Assembly (NCBI RefSeq): GCF_003590875.1
Contig: NZ_QYUN01000002.1
Location: 2,604,001-2,668,000, forward strand
Source: Noviherbaspirillum cavernae
GTDB lineage: Bacteria; Pseudomonadota; Gammaproteobacteria; Burkholderiales; Burkholderiaceae_D
DNA length: 64,000 bases
Reading direction: 5' to 3'
Under the pieces are notes generated by a model. The model saw only the letters and a program-made list of their open reading frames with translations. It was not told where the DNA came from and did no database searches. This document shows, piece after piece, positions 36,605 to 45,968 of this stretch. The position numbers and the translations under genes are program-made. The stretch's first letter is position 1; each line of letters starts with the position of its first letter.

Positions 36605-38293
36605 TCAGGCGAAGGCAACGACCAGCGGCCCCAGCAGCGTGAGGAACACGTTCGCCAGCGCATAGGTGATCGCAAAGGGAACGGTCGGGATGGCGTTCTC
36701 GGCCTTGTCCAGCACTTCGCCGAAGGCCGGATTGGCACTGCGCGAGCCGGAGAGCGCGCCGGCAAACACGGCGACGTTGTCGTAGCGAAGTATGTAGCGG
36801 CCAATCAGCATGGTGATGATCAGCGGCACCACCGTCACGACCACACCCCAAAGGAAGATCGACAAGCCGCTGGTCTTGATCGTCTCGATCGCCTGCAGGC
36901 CGGACGACAAGCCGACAGCGGCCACGAATCCGGCCAGACCAAAATCGCGCAGCAACTGCGAAGCACCGGACGGCATATTCCCGATGGTCATGTGCCGCCC
37001 TCTGTACCAGCCGAACAGCAAGCCTGACAGCAGCGCACCGCCGCCGGCACCGAGCGTCAAGGGAATCGCTCCGATGCGCACCACCAGCAAGCCAATCAGC
37101 AAGCCCACCGCAAGGCCGAATCCGTGATACACGAAATCGGTCTTGTCACTGCTGATGACGACGTCGCCGATCTCCTTGGCGACGCGCTTGACGTCCTGTT
37201 CGGCCCCATACAAGGTCACGAGATCGCCAGACTGAACGACAGTGTGGGGCGTCATCGGGATGGGAGCGCCATCGCGCTTGATGGCCGGCACATAGATGCC
37301 GTGGCGAATACTGGCGGCGGTTGCAGTCCGGATATCACCGATGGTGCGATTGGTGTACGCCGGGTTCTTCAGCGCCACGTCGCGTGTCTGCATGATGAGA
37401 TCCATCCCGCTGGATGACTGCAACTCCGTGCCCAGCCGCTCCGCAACGCGGACCACGCCGGCACGCCGCCCGACCAGCAACACGATATCGTCCGCCTGCA
37501 GCTGCAAGGTCGGCGCGACGTCCACCAGCGCATTGCCGCGTTTGATGCGTTCGATTGTGACGCCTGCATCAACGCTCGTCTGCTCCACCTCGGCCACCGT
37601 TTTTCCGGCGCTGCCGCCGACACGAAACAGCCGGCCGACGATTTCGGGTGCGGCGAGTTGCTGGCCCGGCCCGAGAACCGGCGCGCCCTTGAGCAATTCC
37701 GCTTCGGCCTTGATGGCATCGTCGCGAATGCTGCGGCCCATGAATCGCGGCAGCAAGTTCGCGCAGATGAGAATCGCACCGAAGGAACCGAAGACGTAGG
37801 TCACGGCATAGCCGATGGCGACATTGGCTTGCAAGCGCTGCACCTCATCGGCCGGCAATCCCATTTTCGCGATTGCGTCGCCGGCAGTTCCGATGATGGC
37901 GGATTGGGTCAGTCCCCCTGCGGCAAGACCGGCGGCGAGCCCCTTGTCCAGATGCCCCCATTTCGCCACGAGAATCACGGTCAGGAGGCCGGTGACGGCA
38001 AGCACTGCCGCGAGGATGATTTCCTTGATCGATTGCCGACCGAGCGAGCGGAAGAATCGCGGACCGCTATCGAAACCGACCGCATAGATGAACAAGGCGA
38101 AGAGTATCGATTTGACGCCGGGATCGATTGACACGCCGATCTGGCTGATGAGCACCGCGACGAGCAGGGAACCGGCAACACCGCCCAGCTGGAATTTTCC
38201 GAACTGGAATTTGCCGACCCAGTAACCCATGGCAAGCGAGAGGAACAACGCTGTTTCCGGAGACTGCTTTGCTATTCCATGAAGCCATTCCAT
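36605..38293 (-). CDS. aspT: Aspartate:alanine exchanger
   Basis: A 562-residue transporter of the aspartate-alanine exchanger (AAE) family. It has two hydrophobic halves (residues 1-190 and 375-560) separated by a cytoplasmic region with two TrkA-C-like segments (LQLQADDIVLLVGRRAGVVR; VVQSGDLVTLYGAEQDVKRV). GLAAGGLTQSAIIGTAGDAI and GALSGSRSANPAFGEVLDKA are AAE family motifs. Electrogenic exchange with AspD-made alanine generates proton-motive force. Confidence 0.92.
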   Translation of the reverse strand: MEWLHGIAKQSPETALFLSLAMGYWVGKFQFGKFQLGGVAGSLLVAVLISQIGVSIDPGVKSILFALFIYAVGFDSGPRFFRSLGRQSIKEIILAAVLAVTGLLTVILVAKWGHLDKGLAAGLAAGGLTQSAIIGTAGDAIAKMGLPADEVQRLQANVAIGYAVTYVFGSFGAILICANLLPRFMGRSIRDDAIKAEAELLKGAPVLGPGQQLAAPEIVGRLFRVGGSAGKTVAEVEQTSVDAGVTIERIKRGNALVDVAPTLQLQADDIVLLVGRRAGVVRVAERLGTELQSSSGMDLIMQTRDVALKNPAYTNRTIGDIRTATAASIRHGIYVPAIKRDGAPIPMTPHTVVQSGDLVTLYGAEQDVKRVAKEIGDVVISSDKTDFVYHGFGLAVGLLIGLLVVRIGAIPLTLGAGGGALLSGLLFGWYRGRHMTIGNMPSGASQLLRDFGLAGFVAAVGLSSGLQAIETIKTSGLSIFLWGVVVTVVPLIITMLIGRYILRYDNVAVFAGALSGSRSANPAFGEVLDKAENAIPTVPFAITYALANVFLTLLGPLVVAFA

Positions 38294-38987
38294 GTGCTCA
38301 CTCCGATGGGATGCAGCGGTCAGCGGTCATCTTCATGCATCGAACCGCTCGATGAGGTGTACGAGATGTGCACTGCGATATGCGATGTTCCCCTGGTGCT
38401 TGATTACGCCCGGCATGACGGACTGTGCATGCGTGCGCTTGCAATGCCGTGATGTTCGTGATGTTCGATACGGGATGTTCGGACTCTAGGACATGGCTCT
38501 CGTCGATTCATTGAGATAGTACAAAGGAAGACCCGTAAAGTTATTTACGCTGGTGCCGGACGACATGCGGCGAAGGTGCTGCGCGATGAACGGATCGAGG
38601 CAATGTGAACGACATTTGACTCGACATGCAATTGTTTCGCACCGGGATTTTCCTCCTGCTGTTTTGCGAAGGACATTGAACAAAATGCATAGATGCCCTT
38701 GCAAAAATTACAGGCGGTTTATACAAACACGCGACGCTTTCGCTGAATCATGAACTTTTCATGCGTCTTTCAGGATAGCGCCCGCATTGGCGAATATGCA
38801 TGTGCAGCATTACCGCATGCAAGGTGGCACATCCTTTGCTGTTCTTGATCGATATGCATGTTCATAAACTGCAGAAACAGTTCTTCGGGCAATGCAAGGC
38901 GGGAGGCATGGTGTCCTGCATTTCGGCGCGATGAAGAATTCCCTTCACTTTCTTTCTTGTTTGGAAAATTTTTCAAAGGAGCTTCTC
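38294..38987. other. Gene-poor interval between aspT and the YqjD-like gene
   Basis: About 690 bases with no supported gene, and A/T-rich in its second half. GATGTTC recurs four times (38389-38480), three times within 30 bases. It should hold the aspT promoter and, at the right end, the promoter of the YqjD trio. Confidence 0.4.
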
Positions 38988-39377
38988 ATGGAATCAACAC
39001 TGCACTCTTCCACCCCAGGCAACGGTTCGGATGCCGCGAATGCCATCAAGGGCGCTTATCGCGAGGCAAAAGGCGCTGCGCGTCGGAGCGCCGCTGAAAT
39101 GCGCAGCGATCTGTCGAACATCAAGCACGACCTCGACGCATTGATCGATCGCGCACCGAGCATGAGCGACGACGAGCTGACCAAGGCGCATGCGCAGATG
39201 ATGCAGCAATTCAGTTCGGTCCGTTCCACGGCGAAGGGCCTTGCCAATGAAGCGTCGCGCCAGTTCAATCGCGGCATGGAAACAACCACCGAATACGTGA
39301 AAGGTCGTCCGATGCAATCGGTTGCGGTAGCGGTCGGCACCGGATTGTTGCTGGGCTTTCTGTTGCACCGTCATTGA
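38988..39377 (+). CDS. yqjD: DUF883 (ElaB/YgaM/YqjD) family protein
   Basis: A 129-residue protein with a long amphipathic helix region (REAKGAARRSAAEMRSDLSN; ALIDRAPSMSDDELTKAHAQ), the family hallmark EYVKGRPMQSVAVAVGTGLL and a C-terminal transmembrane segment GLLLGFLLHRH. E. coli YqjD binds ribosomes at the inner membrane in stationary phase. The ATG at 38988 follows AAAGGAGCTTCTC. It is the first gene of a YqjD-YqjE-YqjK set. Confidence 0.88.
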   Translation: MESTLHSSTPGNGSDAANAIKGAYREAKGAARRSAAEMRSDLSNIKHDLDALIDRAPSMSDDELTKAHAQMMQQFSSVRSTAKGLANEASRQFNRGMETTTEYVKGRPMQSVAVAVGTGLLLGFLLHRH

Positions 39378-39431
39378 TCGTTGCCGGCAGGCGTATCGCC
39401 TGATTGTCCAACCGACTTCCTTTTATCTTTC

Positions 39432-39815
39432 ATGAAAAAACGCACGATGTTTTGGGCCCTGAGAAAGTCCAGATTGCTCTCCGCGCTCGCGATGGATCGC
39501 ATGACCGACTATATGGATCTGCTGCGGGTCGAAGTGAAGATTCGCGAACACGACATCGGCGTGAAGGTGGTCGGCTTCGCAGTCGCCGGACTGTTCGCGC
39601 TGCTCGCGACGATCTTCCTCGGACTGGCGGTCATCGTCACGTTCTGGGATTCGCCATACCGGGCGGCAGCGGCGTGGTCCGTCGTTCTGCTTTACGGCGT
39701 GATCGCGGCGATCTGCGTGGGGATCTGCATGAAGCATTTTCAGTCGCAATCAATCGCAACATCCTTGCGCGGCGAGCTGCAACGCGATATCGACATCATC
39801 AAGGAGAACATATGA
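39432..39815 (+). CDS. yqjE: YqjE/DUF1469 family membrane protein
   Basis: A 127-residue inner-membrane protein with two transmembrane helices (GFAVAGLFALLATIFLGLAV; AAAAWSVVLLYGVIAAICVG), matching the phage-holin-like DUF1469 (YqjE) family. The start could be 39432 or the later ATG at 39447. No strong binding site marks either. It overlaps the next gene by four bases. Confidence 0.8.
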   Translation: MKKRTMFWALRKSRLLSALAMDRMTDYMDLLRVEVKIREHDIGVKVVGFAVAGLFALLATIFLGLAVIVTFWDSPYRAAAAWSVVLLYGVIAAICVGICMKHFQSQSIATSLRGELQRDIDIIKENI

Positions 39816-40300
39816 GCCGTGCGCAATTTCTTGAAAGCGAAAGGGAGTCGATCCTGTCACGGATGCAGGCCAGCCGCGACGAGTATCGACGCATCATGAC
39901 GGACGAACCCGGTGGTGCCTATGTCCCTGAACGCACCGTGAGCCGTGATCCGCGATTGCATGCTGCCGAGCTCACCGATTCCTCTTCCTCTTCCGGTTCG
40001 CGTCATGTGCAGCGCTTCTCCGCTTCACTCGCGGATCCGTCGCAGCGCGCCCATCCGTACAAGACCGCCGCCAACAATGCCGCGATGGCAGCAGTCGGTT
40101 GGGTGAAGGAGCATCCGCTTCTGTGTGCGGCAGCGGTGGCGGCGGTGGTCGTGATCGGTCCGCGCCGCGTCGCGCGCTCGACCGTCGCCGGAACCAGCGC
40201 GCTGCTTGCCTTGACGCTGCGCAATCCGCAGAACATTGACACCGTTACCCGACTCATATCCACTGCGGCGGCGTACGTGCAACGTGGCCGCAGCCGCTGA
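39812..40300 (+). CDS. YqjK-like protein, third gene of the yqjDE set
   Basis: A 162-residue protein. The N-terminal half is hydrophilic (FLESERESILSRMQASRDEY; a Ser-rich stretch SSSSSGSRHVQRFSASLADP). The C-terminal half has a membrane-active segment (WVKEHPLLCAAAVAAVVVIG) like the C-termini of YqjK/YqjD proteins. ATGA overlap with yqjE and AAGGAGAACAT show coupling. It is longer than E. coli YqjK, and assignment rests mainly on context. Confidence 0.65.
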   Translation: MSRAQFLESERESILSRMQASRDEYRRIMTDEPGGAYVPERTVSRDPRLHAAELTDSSSSSGSRHVQRFSASLADPSQRAHPYKTAANNAAMAAVGWVKEHPLLCAAAVAAVVVIGPRRVARSTVAGTSALLALTLRNPQNIDTVTRLISTAAAYVQRGRSR

Positions 40301-40412
40301 ACGGCGTGCGCGGCGCGTGGCGCAATCACAATCATGTTGTCGATGCGCTTTGGCATGATCATTGCATTTGGTACAAGGCTACACGTCACTCCTCGACCAG
40401 AAAGGAAAAACC

Positions 40413-40637
40413 ATGAAAAAACTGATCTCCATACTCGGCATCGTGATCGTCTCGGCAGGGCTCTCCGCATGCAACACCATGAAGGGAGTCGGCAAGGACG
40501 TGGAACGCGGCGGCGAAAAAATCCAGAGCGGCGCAAGCAGCACACAGAAGGGCAGCAGCACAAGCGGCTCATCGACCGGAACGACAACGACGACCACTCC
40601 GCCCGCCTCGACTTCACCCTCAACCGCGCCGAAATAA
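40413..40637 (+). CDS. ecnB: Entericidin-like lipoprotein with Ser/Thr-rich tail
   Basis: A 74-residue lipoprotein with signal peptide MKKLISILGIVIVSAGLSAC and lipobox LSAC, followed by the entericidin motif NTMKGVGKDVERGGEKIQ. Entericidins are usually under 50 residues. This one carries an extra tail of Ser, Thr, Gly and Pro. GAAAGGAAAAACC precedes the ATG. It follows the yqjDEK-like set by about 110 bases. Confidence 0.85.
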   Translation: MKKLISILGIVIVSAGLSACNTMKGVGKDVERGGEKIQSGASSTQKGSSTSGSSTGTTTTTTPPASTSPSTAPK

Positions 40638-40711
40638 TCCGGAAGCGCGCATCCTCATCCGCGTGCAGGAGGGGAAGTGCCGGGGCGAATGTCGTCACCC
40701 GGCACGCGCAG

Positions 40712-41392
40712 TCAGCGGCCCGACTGGAATGCGCCCGGTCCGTCCGCGACTTGCTGCGGCCACGTCAACACGGCTGCCGCGAGCTTGCGTCCGTCCTGCG
40801 GATTTTCCGCTACGTTGACCATGTGCCTGACCGTGTAACCGGCGGCGTCGGCGCGCACCTGGTAATTGCCTGCCTTGGGCAGATCAACCAATAGAATCGG
40901 CCCGTCGCAGGCGATCTGCAGTATCGGCGTGCCGCCCGCATCGTCGATTTCCACATTGACGTCCGCCAGATAGGAGCCATCGCGCGCCGCGAAGGTCAGC
41001 ATCAAATCGTAATCGCGCGCCGCTCTCTTCATGTAGCCCACTTCCTCCACGCCGATGCCACCGCAGAGATAGGTGATGCCATCGGCTGATTTTGCCTGCA
41101 GCCTTGACGCCGGCGCAGGCGCGCTCGTTGCGGAACCCGAGGCCGGGCGCGGCATCGGCTGCACGTCTGCCGGTGGATGGGACAGGGTACCGGAGTCACC
41201 GGAGTCACCGGAGGTGGCCGGCGACGGCATGCCGGGCATCGATGGAGTGGCAAGCTCCGGCTTCAATGGATAGGCGGGCGGACCGGCATTATTCGGCGGC
41301 AATGTCGATGGAGCCGGATCGGGAAGCTGGGCAAGCCCCGGCGCAGTCAGCAGCGCGACCGCACTCGACAGGATCAAGCTTGACGTTTTCAT
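40712..41392 (-). CDS. Secreted protein of unknown function with Pro-rich linker
   Basis: A 226-residue protein with a signal peptide (MKTSSLILSSAVALLTAPGL, then AQLPDP). A Pro/Ser/Gly-rich linker spans residues 20-100 and includes a short tandem repeat (GDSGDSG). The C-terminal beta-rich domain (YLCGGIGVEEVGYMKRAARD; YDLMLTFAARDGSYLADVNV; GPILLVDLPKAGNYQVRADA) resembles a carboxypeptidase-regulatory or Ig-like fold. Homologues annotated only as hypothetical are common in Burkholderiales. No partner is nearby on its strand. Confidence 0.7.
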   Translation of the reverse strand: MKTSSLILSSAVALLTAPGLAQLPDPAPSTLPPNNAGPPAYPLKPELATPSMPGMPSPATSGDSGDSGTLSHPPADVQPMPRPASGSATSAPAPASRLQAKSADGITYLCGGIGVEEVGYMKRAARDYDLMLTFAARDGSYLADVNVEIDDAGGTPILQIACDGPILLVDLPKAGNYQVRADAAGYTVRHMVNVAENPQDGRKLAAAVLTWPQQVADGPGAFQSGR

Positions 41393-41737
41393 GTGGATGC
41401 CTCCAATCGTTGAAAGCCGCAACGCCGTTCGCAACCGGGAGTACTGCAGTGCAACGCAAGGACGATTCCTCGCATGCGACTTCTGCCCTTCATTGTTCTG
41501 CCATGAGGTGCATCATTCATGCCGGAATGCGCAATACGCTTGCCTGCATGAATGCTTGCCGCTGTACCGGATATGAAACTTTTACATAGCCACGCAGTCT
41601 TCAGAACACATTTCGCCCAAGGCATCGTGACCGCCGGCTGGCATCGGAAATGCTTTGTTTGTGTATGCAAAGAAAGAGCGAAAACTGCTTCTTCTTCGCC
41701 CTGCTTCATCAAGGAAAGTGCGACGCACCACATCGCC
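41393..41737. other. Leader of the peptidase/amidoligase cluster
   Basis: About 345 bases between the divergent secreted protein and the C39-like gene. The peptidase frame stays open leftwards to 41552, so an earlier start (ATG 41573) is possible, but that stretch does not look like family sequence. Promoters for both directions should be here. None stands out. Confidence 0.4.
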
Positions 41738-42472
41738 GTGATCACCAACAGACTGCAATTGCCCGTCAGTATCCTGCCGCAGCCGGACGAGATCACCTGC
41801 GGGCCGACGTGCCTGCAAGCCGTCTACCGCTACTGGAAAAATGGCGATGCGCTCACCGACGTCATTGCGCGCACGGGGCGGCTCGAGCATGGCGGCACCT
41901 TCGCCGTATTCCTCGCGTGCGATGCATTGCGCCTTGGCTTTCAAACGACCATCTACACCTACAATCTGAACGTGTTCGATCCGAGCTGGTTCACGCGGCC
42001 CGGGATCGACATCGCGGAACGCCTGCGCCTGCAGCGCGAAATCAAGATGGATTACCGGCTGCAACACGCGACCACCGGCTACCTGGAGTTTCTCTCGCTG
42101 GGCGGCCGCCTGCGGCTGCTGGACTTGTCGCGCGGACTGGTGCATGGCTATCTGCGGCGCGGCGTGCCGATCATCACCGGATTGAGTTCCACCTTTCTGT
42201 ACCGCGTGCCGCGCGAGTACGGTGCGGACGATACGCCAGACGACATACGCGGGCTGCCATCCGGACATTTCGTGATCATCGCGGGCTACGACCGCGAGCG
42301 GCGCAAGCTGCTGGTGGTCGATCCCTACCACAAGAATCCCTACGCCAGCACCCATGAATACTGGTTGAGCGGCGAGCGGGTAATCGGCGCCGTGCTGCTG
42401 GGTGTCGTCACGCACGACGCCAATCTGCTGATCATCCATCCATCCCGCCACCGGCGACAGGACGCGCCATGA
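41738..42472 (+). CDS. C39-like cysteine peptidase, first gene of an amidoligase cluster
   Basis: A papain-like/C39-type peptidase of about 244 residues. The catalytic Cys is in PDEITCGPTCLQAVYRYW near the N-terminus, the His in GLPSGHFVIIAGYDRERRKL, and the Asp in LLVVDPYHKNPYA. There is no ABC or transmembrane region, so it is not an export peptidase fusion. The start is uncertain. I use GTG 41738, which begins just before the conserved domain. It overlaps the ATP-grasp gene by four bases, so the peptidase acts with the ligases, probably on their product or substrate. Confidence 0.75.
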   Translation: MITNRLQLPVSILPQPDEITCGPTCLQAVYRYWKNGDALTDVIARTGRLEHGGTFAVFLACDALRLGFQTTIYTYNLNVFDPSWFTRPGIDIAERLRLQREIKMDYRLQHATTGYLEFLSLGGRLRLLDLSRGLVHGYLRRGVPIITGLSSTFLYRVPREYGADDTPDDIRGLPSGHFVIIAGYDRERRKLLVVDPYHKNPYASTHEYWLSGERVIGAVLLGVVTHDANLLIIHPSRHRRQDAP

Positions 42473-43935
42473 ACATCCTCTTTGTCGTGAGCCATGCGCA
42501 AGACTGGGCTTTCGACATTCCAGGCGTCACCGTCGTCCCCGCCAAAACCTATCTGATGGACCCCGCTTACGGCGAATGCAGGTCAACCAAGGTCTTCAAT
42601 CTGTGCAGAAGCTACCGTCATCAAAACCTCGGCTACTACGTGTCCCTGCTGGCCGAAGCGCGCGGCCACGCGCCGTTGCCGGATGTAGAGGCAATCAAGA
42701 ACCTGCAGGCGGACGAGCTGGTGCAGGACACCGGCGACAGGCTCGCGCAACTGATCGATTGTTCCTTCGCACAGCAGGATGCCGATGCAGCCAAACTCAC
42801 GATCTGCTTCGGCCGCGATATCGCGCAGCAGCACGATCCGTTGTGCGAGCAGCTTTTCCGACTGCTGCGCGTACCGATCCTGCACGCACACTTCGAACGC
42901 GCCGGCGACCGCTGGCATCTTTGCAGCATGTATGCGGGTAATGTCGGCGACGTTCCGCCGCAGCACCATGCCTTTGTCGCGCGAGCGGCGATCGATTACC
43001 TGAAGGAAGAAAAGATTCGCACCGACAAGCCGGCAGCGGAAAGGCCCGCGCTGGCCATCCTGCTCGATCCGCAGCGTCCGGAGTCGCCATCCAATCCGGA
43101 GGCGATCAGGAAGTTTTGCGAAGCCGCCGGCGTGCTGGGCATGTCGGCACACATGATCGCGCCGGATGACGCGCGCCGCCTGCCCGAGTTCGACGCGCTG
43201 TTCATCCGCGACACCACCGACATCAATCACTACACCTACCGTCTGGCGCGCCAGGCAGCGGATGCCGGCATGGTGGTGATCGACGATCCGGATTCCATCC
43301 TGCGCTGCACGAACAAGATTTATCTGACGGAACTCCTGATGCGTCACCATATCCCCATTCCGAAAACCATGATCGTGCACAGGGACAACGTGGATCAGAT
43401 CGTGCTCGCGCTCGGCTTGCCGTGCATCCTCAAGCAGCCCGACGGCGCGTTCTCGCTCGGTGTGGCAAAGGTCGAATCGGAGCAGGAGCTGTTGGTCAAG
43501 GTAGCCGACTTGCTGCAGGAGTCCGAACTGGTGCTGGCGCAGGAGTATCTGCCGACGGAATACGACTGGCGCGTTGCCGTGCTCGACCATCGCCCTCTTT
43601 TCGTCTGCAAATACTATATGGTCCCGGGTCACTGGCAGATCATCAAGCACGAACATCACCGCATGTCGGAAGGAAAAACCGAGGCGCTCTCGGTGGGCGA
43701 AGCGCCGGACGAGGTCGTGAAGCTCGCAGTCCAGGCCGCCAATCTGATCGGCGACGGATTCTACGGCGTGGATCTGAAGCAGGTGGGCAGCCAGTGCTGC
43801 GTGATCGAAATCAACGACAACCCGAACGTGGATGCCGGCAACGAAGACGGCGTGCTGGGCGATGCGCTGTACCGCGAAGTGATGGGTGTTTTCCGCAAGC
43901 GGATCGACGCACGCAAGGGGAGTACAGCGTCGTGA
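42469..43935 (+). CDS. RimK-type ATP-grasp ligase with RLAN N-terminal domain
   Basis: A 488-residue two-part protein. Residues 1-180 form the RimK-like ATP-grasp N-terminal (RLAN) domain (VTVVPAKTYLMDPAYGECRS; VFNLCRSYRHQNLGYYVSLL). Residues ~200-480 are an ATP-grasp ligase (SILRCTNKIYLTELLMRHHI; CILKQPDGAFSLGVAKVESE; metal-binding end YGVDLKQVGSQCCVIEINDN). Enzymes of this fold join a carboxylate to an amine via acyl phosphate. The partner genes suggest a peptide or amide natural product or a modified metabolite. Both ends overlap neighbours by four bases. Confidence 0.85.
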   Translation: MNILFVVSHAQDWAFDIPGVTVVPAKTYLMDPAYGECRSTKVFNLCRSYRHQNLGYYVSLLAEARGHAPLPDVEAIKNLQADELVQDTGDRLAQLIDCSFAQQDADAAKLTICFGRDIAQQHDPLCEQLFRLLRVPILHAHFERAGDRWHLCSMYAGNVGDVPPQHHAFVARAAIDYLKEEKIRTDKPAAERPALAILLDPQRPESPSNPEAIRKFCEAAGVLGMSAHMIAPDDARRLPEFDALFIRDTTDINHYTYRLARQAADAGMVVIDDPDSILRCTNKIYLTELLMRHHIPIPKTMIVHRDNVDQIVLALGLPCILKQPDGAFSLGVAKVESEQELLVKVADLLQESELVLAQEYLPTEYDWRVAVLDHRPLFVCKYYMVPGHWQIIKHEHHRMSEGKTEALSVGEAPDEVVKLAVQAANLIGDGFYGVDLKQVGSQCCVIEINDNPNVDAGNEDGVLGDALYREVMGVFRKRIDARKGSTAS

Positions 43936-45185
43936 GCGACGACCCTGCAGCCTTGCATGCCTTCGGCGGCTACGGCATCGAACTGGAATACATGATCGTG
44001 GACAGCGCCAGTCTGTCCGTCGCGCCGATCGCGGACCGGCTGCTGCGCCAGGCGACCGGTGCCGACAGCAACGACGTCGATCGCGGCATGCTCGGGTGGT
44101 CGAATGAAATGGTGCTGCACCTCATCGAAATCAAGAACCTGCGCCCCGTCGCATCGCTGTCGATGCTGCCGGATGCTTTCGGGAACGAGATTCGCGCGAT
44201 CAACCGGATACTGGAGGGATGGGGCGCGCGCCTGATGCCGGGCGCGATGCATCCGTGGATGGACCCGCGCACCGAAACGCGGCTCTGGCCGCATGACAAT
44301 CACGCGATCTATCGGGCATATGACCGCATCTTCGACAGCAACCGTCATGGCTGGGCCAATCTGCAGAGCATGCACGTCAATCTGCCGTTTGCCGGCGATG
44401 CCGAGTTCGCGCGCCTGCATGCGGCGGTACGGCTGGCGCTGCCGATCCTGCCCGCGCTGGCGGCCAGTTCGCCGATCGCGGAGCAACGCGACGCGCGGTG
44501 CGCCGATTACAGGATGCATGTGTACTGCGGCAATTCGGACAGGATCCCTTCCATCTCCGGCATGGTGATCCCCGAAAACTCCGCCAGCCGCGCGGAATAT
44601 GAAGCGTCGGTCCTCGCCCCGATGTACCGCGACGTCGCGCCGCACGATACGGACCATGTGCTGCGATACGAATGGCTGAATTCGCACGGCGCGATCGCAC
44701 GCTTCGACCGCAATGCCATCGAGATCCGCGTCATCGACACGCAGGAATGTCCGCGCGCCGACATGGCGATCGCCGCCGCCGCCGGCTTTGTCGTGCGCAC
44801 GCTGTACCACTCGGACGCCTTGCCGCTGGCGGCGCTGCAGGCAATCTCGACGCCGGCATTGGCTGCCATCCTGCACGCCTGCATACGCGACGCCGAGCAG
44901 GCCGTGGTCGACAATGCCGCCTATCTGGAATTGCTTGACTATCCGGCAACGAGCTGCACGGCGGGGGAATTGTGGCACCGCCTGGTGGAACGGATGCTGG
45001 ACGAAGCGCCTGAGCATGCCGCGGCATGGGAAGCGTCGCTGCAAGTGATGCTGCAACAGGGGTCTCTTTCTCGGCGGATATTGCGGGCCGTGGATTCCGA
45101 CTATTCAATGAATCATTTACAGCGGGTTTACCGCGAGCTGTGCGATTGCCTGCAGGAAGACCGGATGTTTGGCGTTTCATGCTGA
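43932..45185 (+). CDS. GCS2-type carboxylate-amine ligase
   Basis: A 417-residue glutamate-cysteine ligase family 2-like protein. FGGYGIELEYMIVDSASLSV at the N-terminus supplies the metal-binding glutamates. LHLIEIKNLRPVASLSMLPD, GAMHPWMDPRTETRLWPHD, LQSMHVNLPFAGDAEFARLH and RFDRNAIEIRVIDTQECPRA are family blocks. It probably forms an amide on a glutamate-like carboxylate. GTG 43932 overlaps the preceding stop. Since a dedicated gshA elsewhere is likely, a role outside glutathione synthesis is inferred. Confidence 0.82.
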   Translation: MSDDPAALHAFGGYGIELEYMIVDSASLSVAPIADRLLRQATGADSNDVDRGMLGWSNEMVLHLIEIKNLRPVASLSMLPDAFGNEIRAINRILEGWGARLMPGAMHPWMDPRTETRLWPHDNHAIYRAYDRIFDSNRHGWANLQSMHVNLPFAGDAEFARLHAAVRLALPILPALAASSPIAEQRDARCADYRMHVYCGNSDRIPSISGMVIPENSASRAEYEASVLAPMYRDVAPHDTDHVLRYEWLNSHGAIARFDRNAIEIRVIDTQECPRADMAIAAAAGFVVRTLYHSDALPLAALQAISTPALAAILHACIRDAEQAVVDNAAYLELLDYPATSCTAGELWHRLVERMLDEAPEHAAAWEASLQVMLQQGSLSRRILRAVDSDYSMNHLQRVYRELCDCLQEDRMFGVSC

Positions 45186-45218
45186 TGCAGGTGCAGACGC
45201 GGCATTGCGGCATGTACG

Positions 45219-45968
45219 GTGAAGCACTTTTTGCGGATTGCGGCAAATGACGTGATCGACGTGGCAAGCAATTTCCTCATCACCTGCGAACACGGCGGCA
45301 ATCGGATTCCCTCCCCTTACCGGAAATTCTTTCGCGGCCATCAAGCGCTGCTGCGCACGCATCGCGGCCGCGACTTCGGCGCATTGCGCCTCGCGCGCGA
45401 GCTGTCGGATGCACTGGACGCGCCGCTGCTGTTGTCCACCGTCAGCCGCCTGCTGATCGACCTGAACCGCTCGCCGGGACATCGCGGGCTGCATGCGGAG
45501 GCAATGCGCGATGCGCCGCGCGCGATTCGGGAGGAAGTCTATCGGCAGTATTACCTGCCCTATCGCACCGAGGTGCAAAACCGGATCACGCAGACCATCG
45601 GCAGCGGTGCGCGCATCGTCCACCTCTCCTGCCACAGCTTCACGCCCGAGCTGGACGGCAAGCTGCGCAATGCCGATATCGGCCTGCTGTACGACCCGGC
45701 CAGAACTGCCGAAGCGCATCTGTGCCGCCGCTGGCAGGCGACGCTGAAAACGCACGCGCCGGAACTGAAGACGCGCATGAATTACCCCTACAAGGGCACG
45801 TCTGACGGCTTGACTGCATACCTGCGCAAATGCTTTGCACCGCAGGATTATCTCGGCATCGAACTGGAGATCAACCAGAAGCATGTCCTTGCACGCGGGC
45901 CGCACTGGAGCGAGGTGCGCAGCGCGGTGATCGCGGCGTTGCTGGAGCTTGTGCGGCCGGAACGATAA
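45219..45968 (+). CDS. N-formylglutamate amidohydrolase family protein
   Basis: A 249-residue zinc amidohydrolase of the FGase family. It has FLITCEHGGNRIPSPYRKFF, LRTHRGRDFGALRLARELSD, LLIDLNRSPGHRGL and IVHLSCHSFTPELDGKLRNA with the expected His/Glu/Asp ligands. The family hydrolyses N-formylglutamate in histidine degradation, but no hut gene is here. Its place after two amide-forming ligases suggests it trims their product. The start may be GTG 45219 or GTG 45252. Confidence 0.82.
   Translation: MKHFLRIAANDVIDVASNFLITCEHGGNRIPSPYRKFFRGHQALLRTHRGRDFGALRLARELSDALDAPLLLSTVSRLLIDLNRSPGHRGLHAEAMRDAPRAIREEVYRQYYLPYRTEVQNRITQTIGSGARIVHLSCHSFTPELDGKLRNADIGLLYDPARTAEAHLCRRWQATLKTHAPELKTRMNYPYKGTSDGLTAYLRKCFAPQDYLGIELEINQKHVLARGPHWSEVRSAVIAALLELVRPER

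Noticed and set aside
38389-38480. Four GATGTTC repeats upstream of aspT
   Set aside because: Irregular spacing and short length. This could be chance, and there is no palindrome or known operator.
45219-45968. Formylglutamate amidohydrolase considered as HutG of histidine degradation
   Set aside because: No hutH, hutU, hutI or hutF is present. The gene is linked to amidoligases instead.
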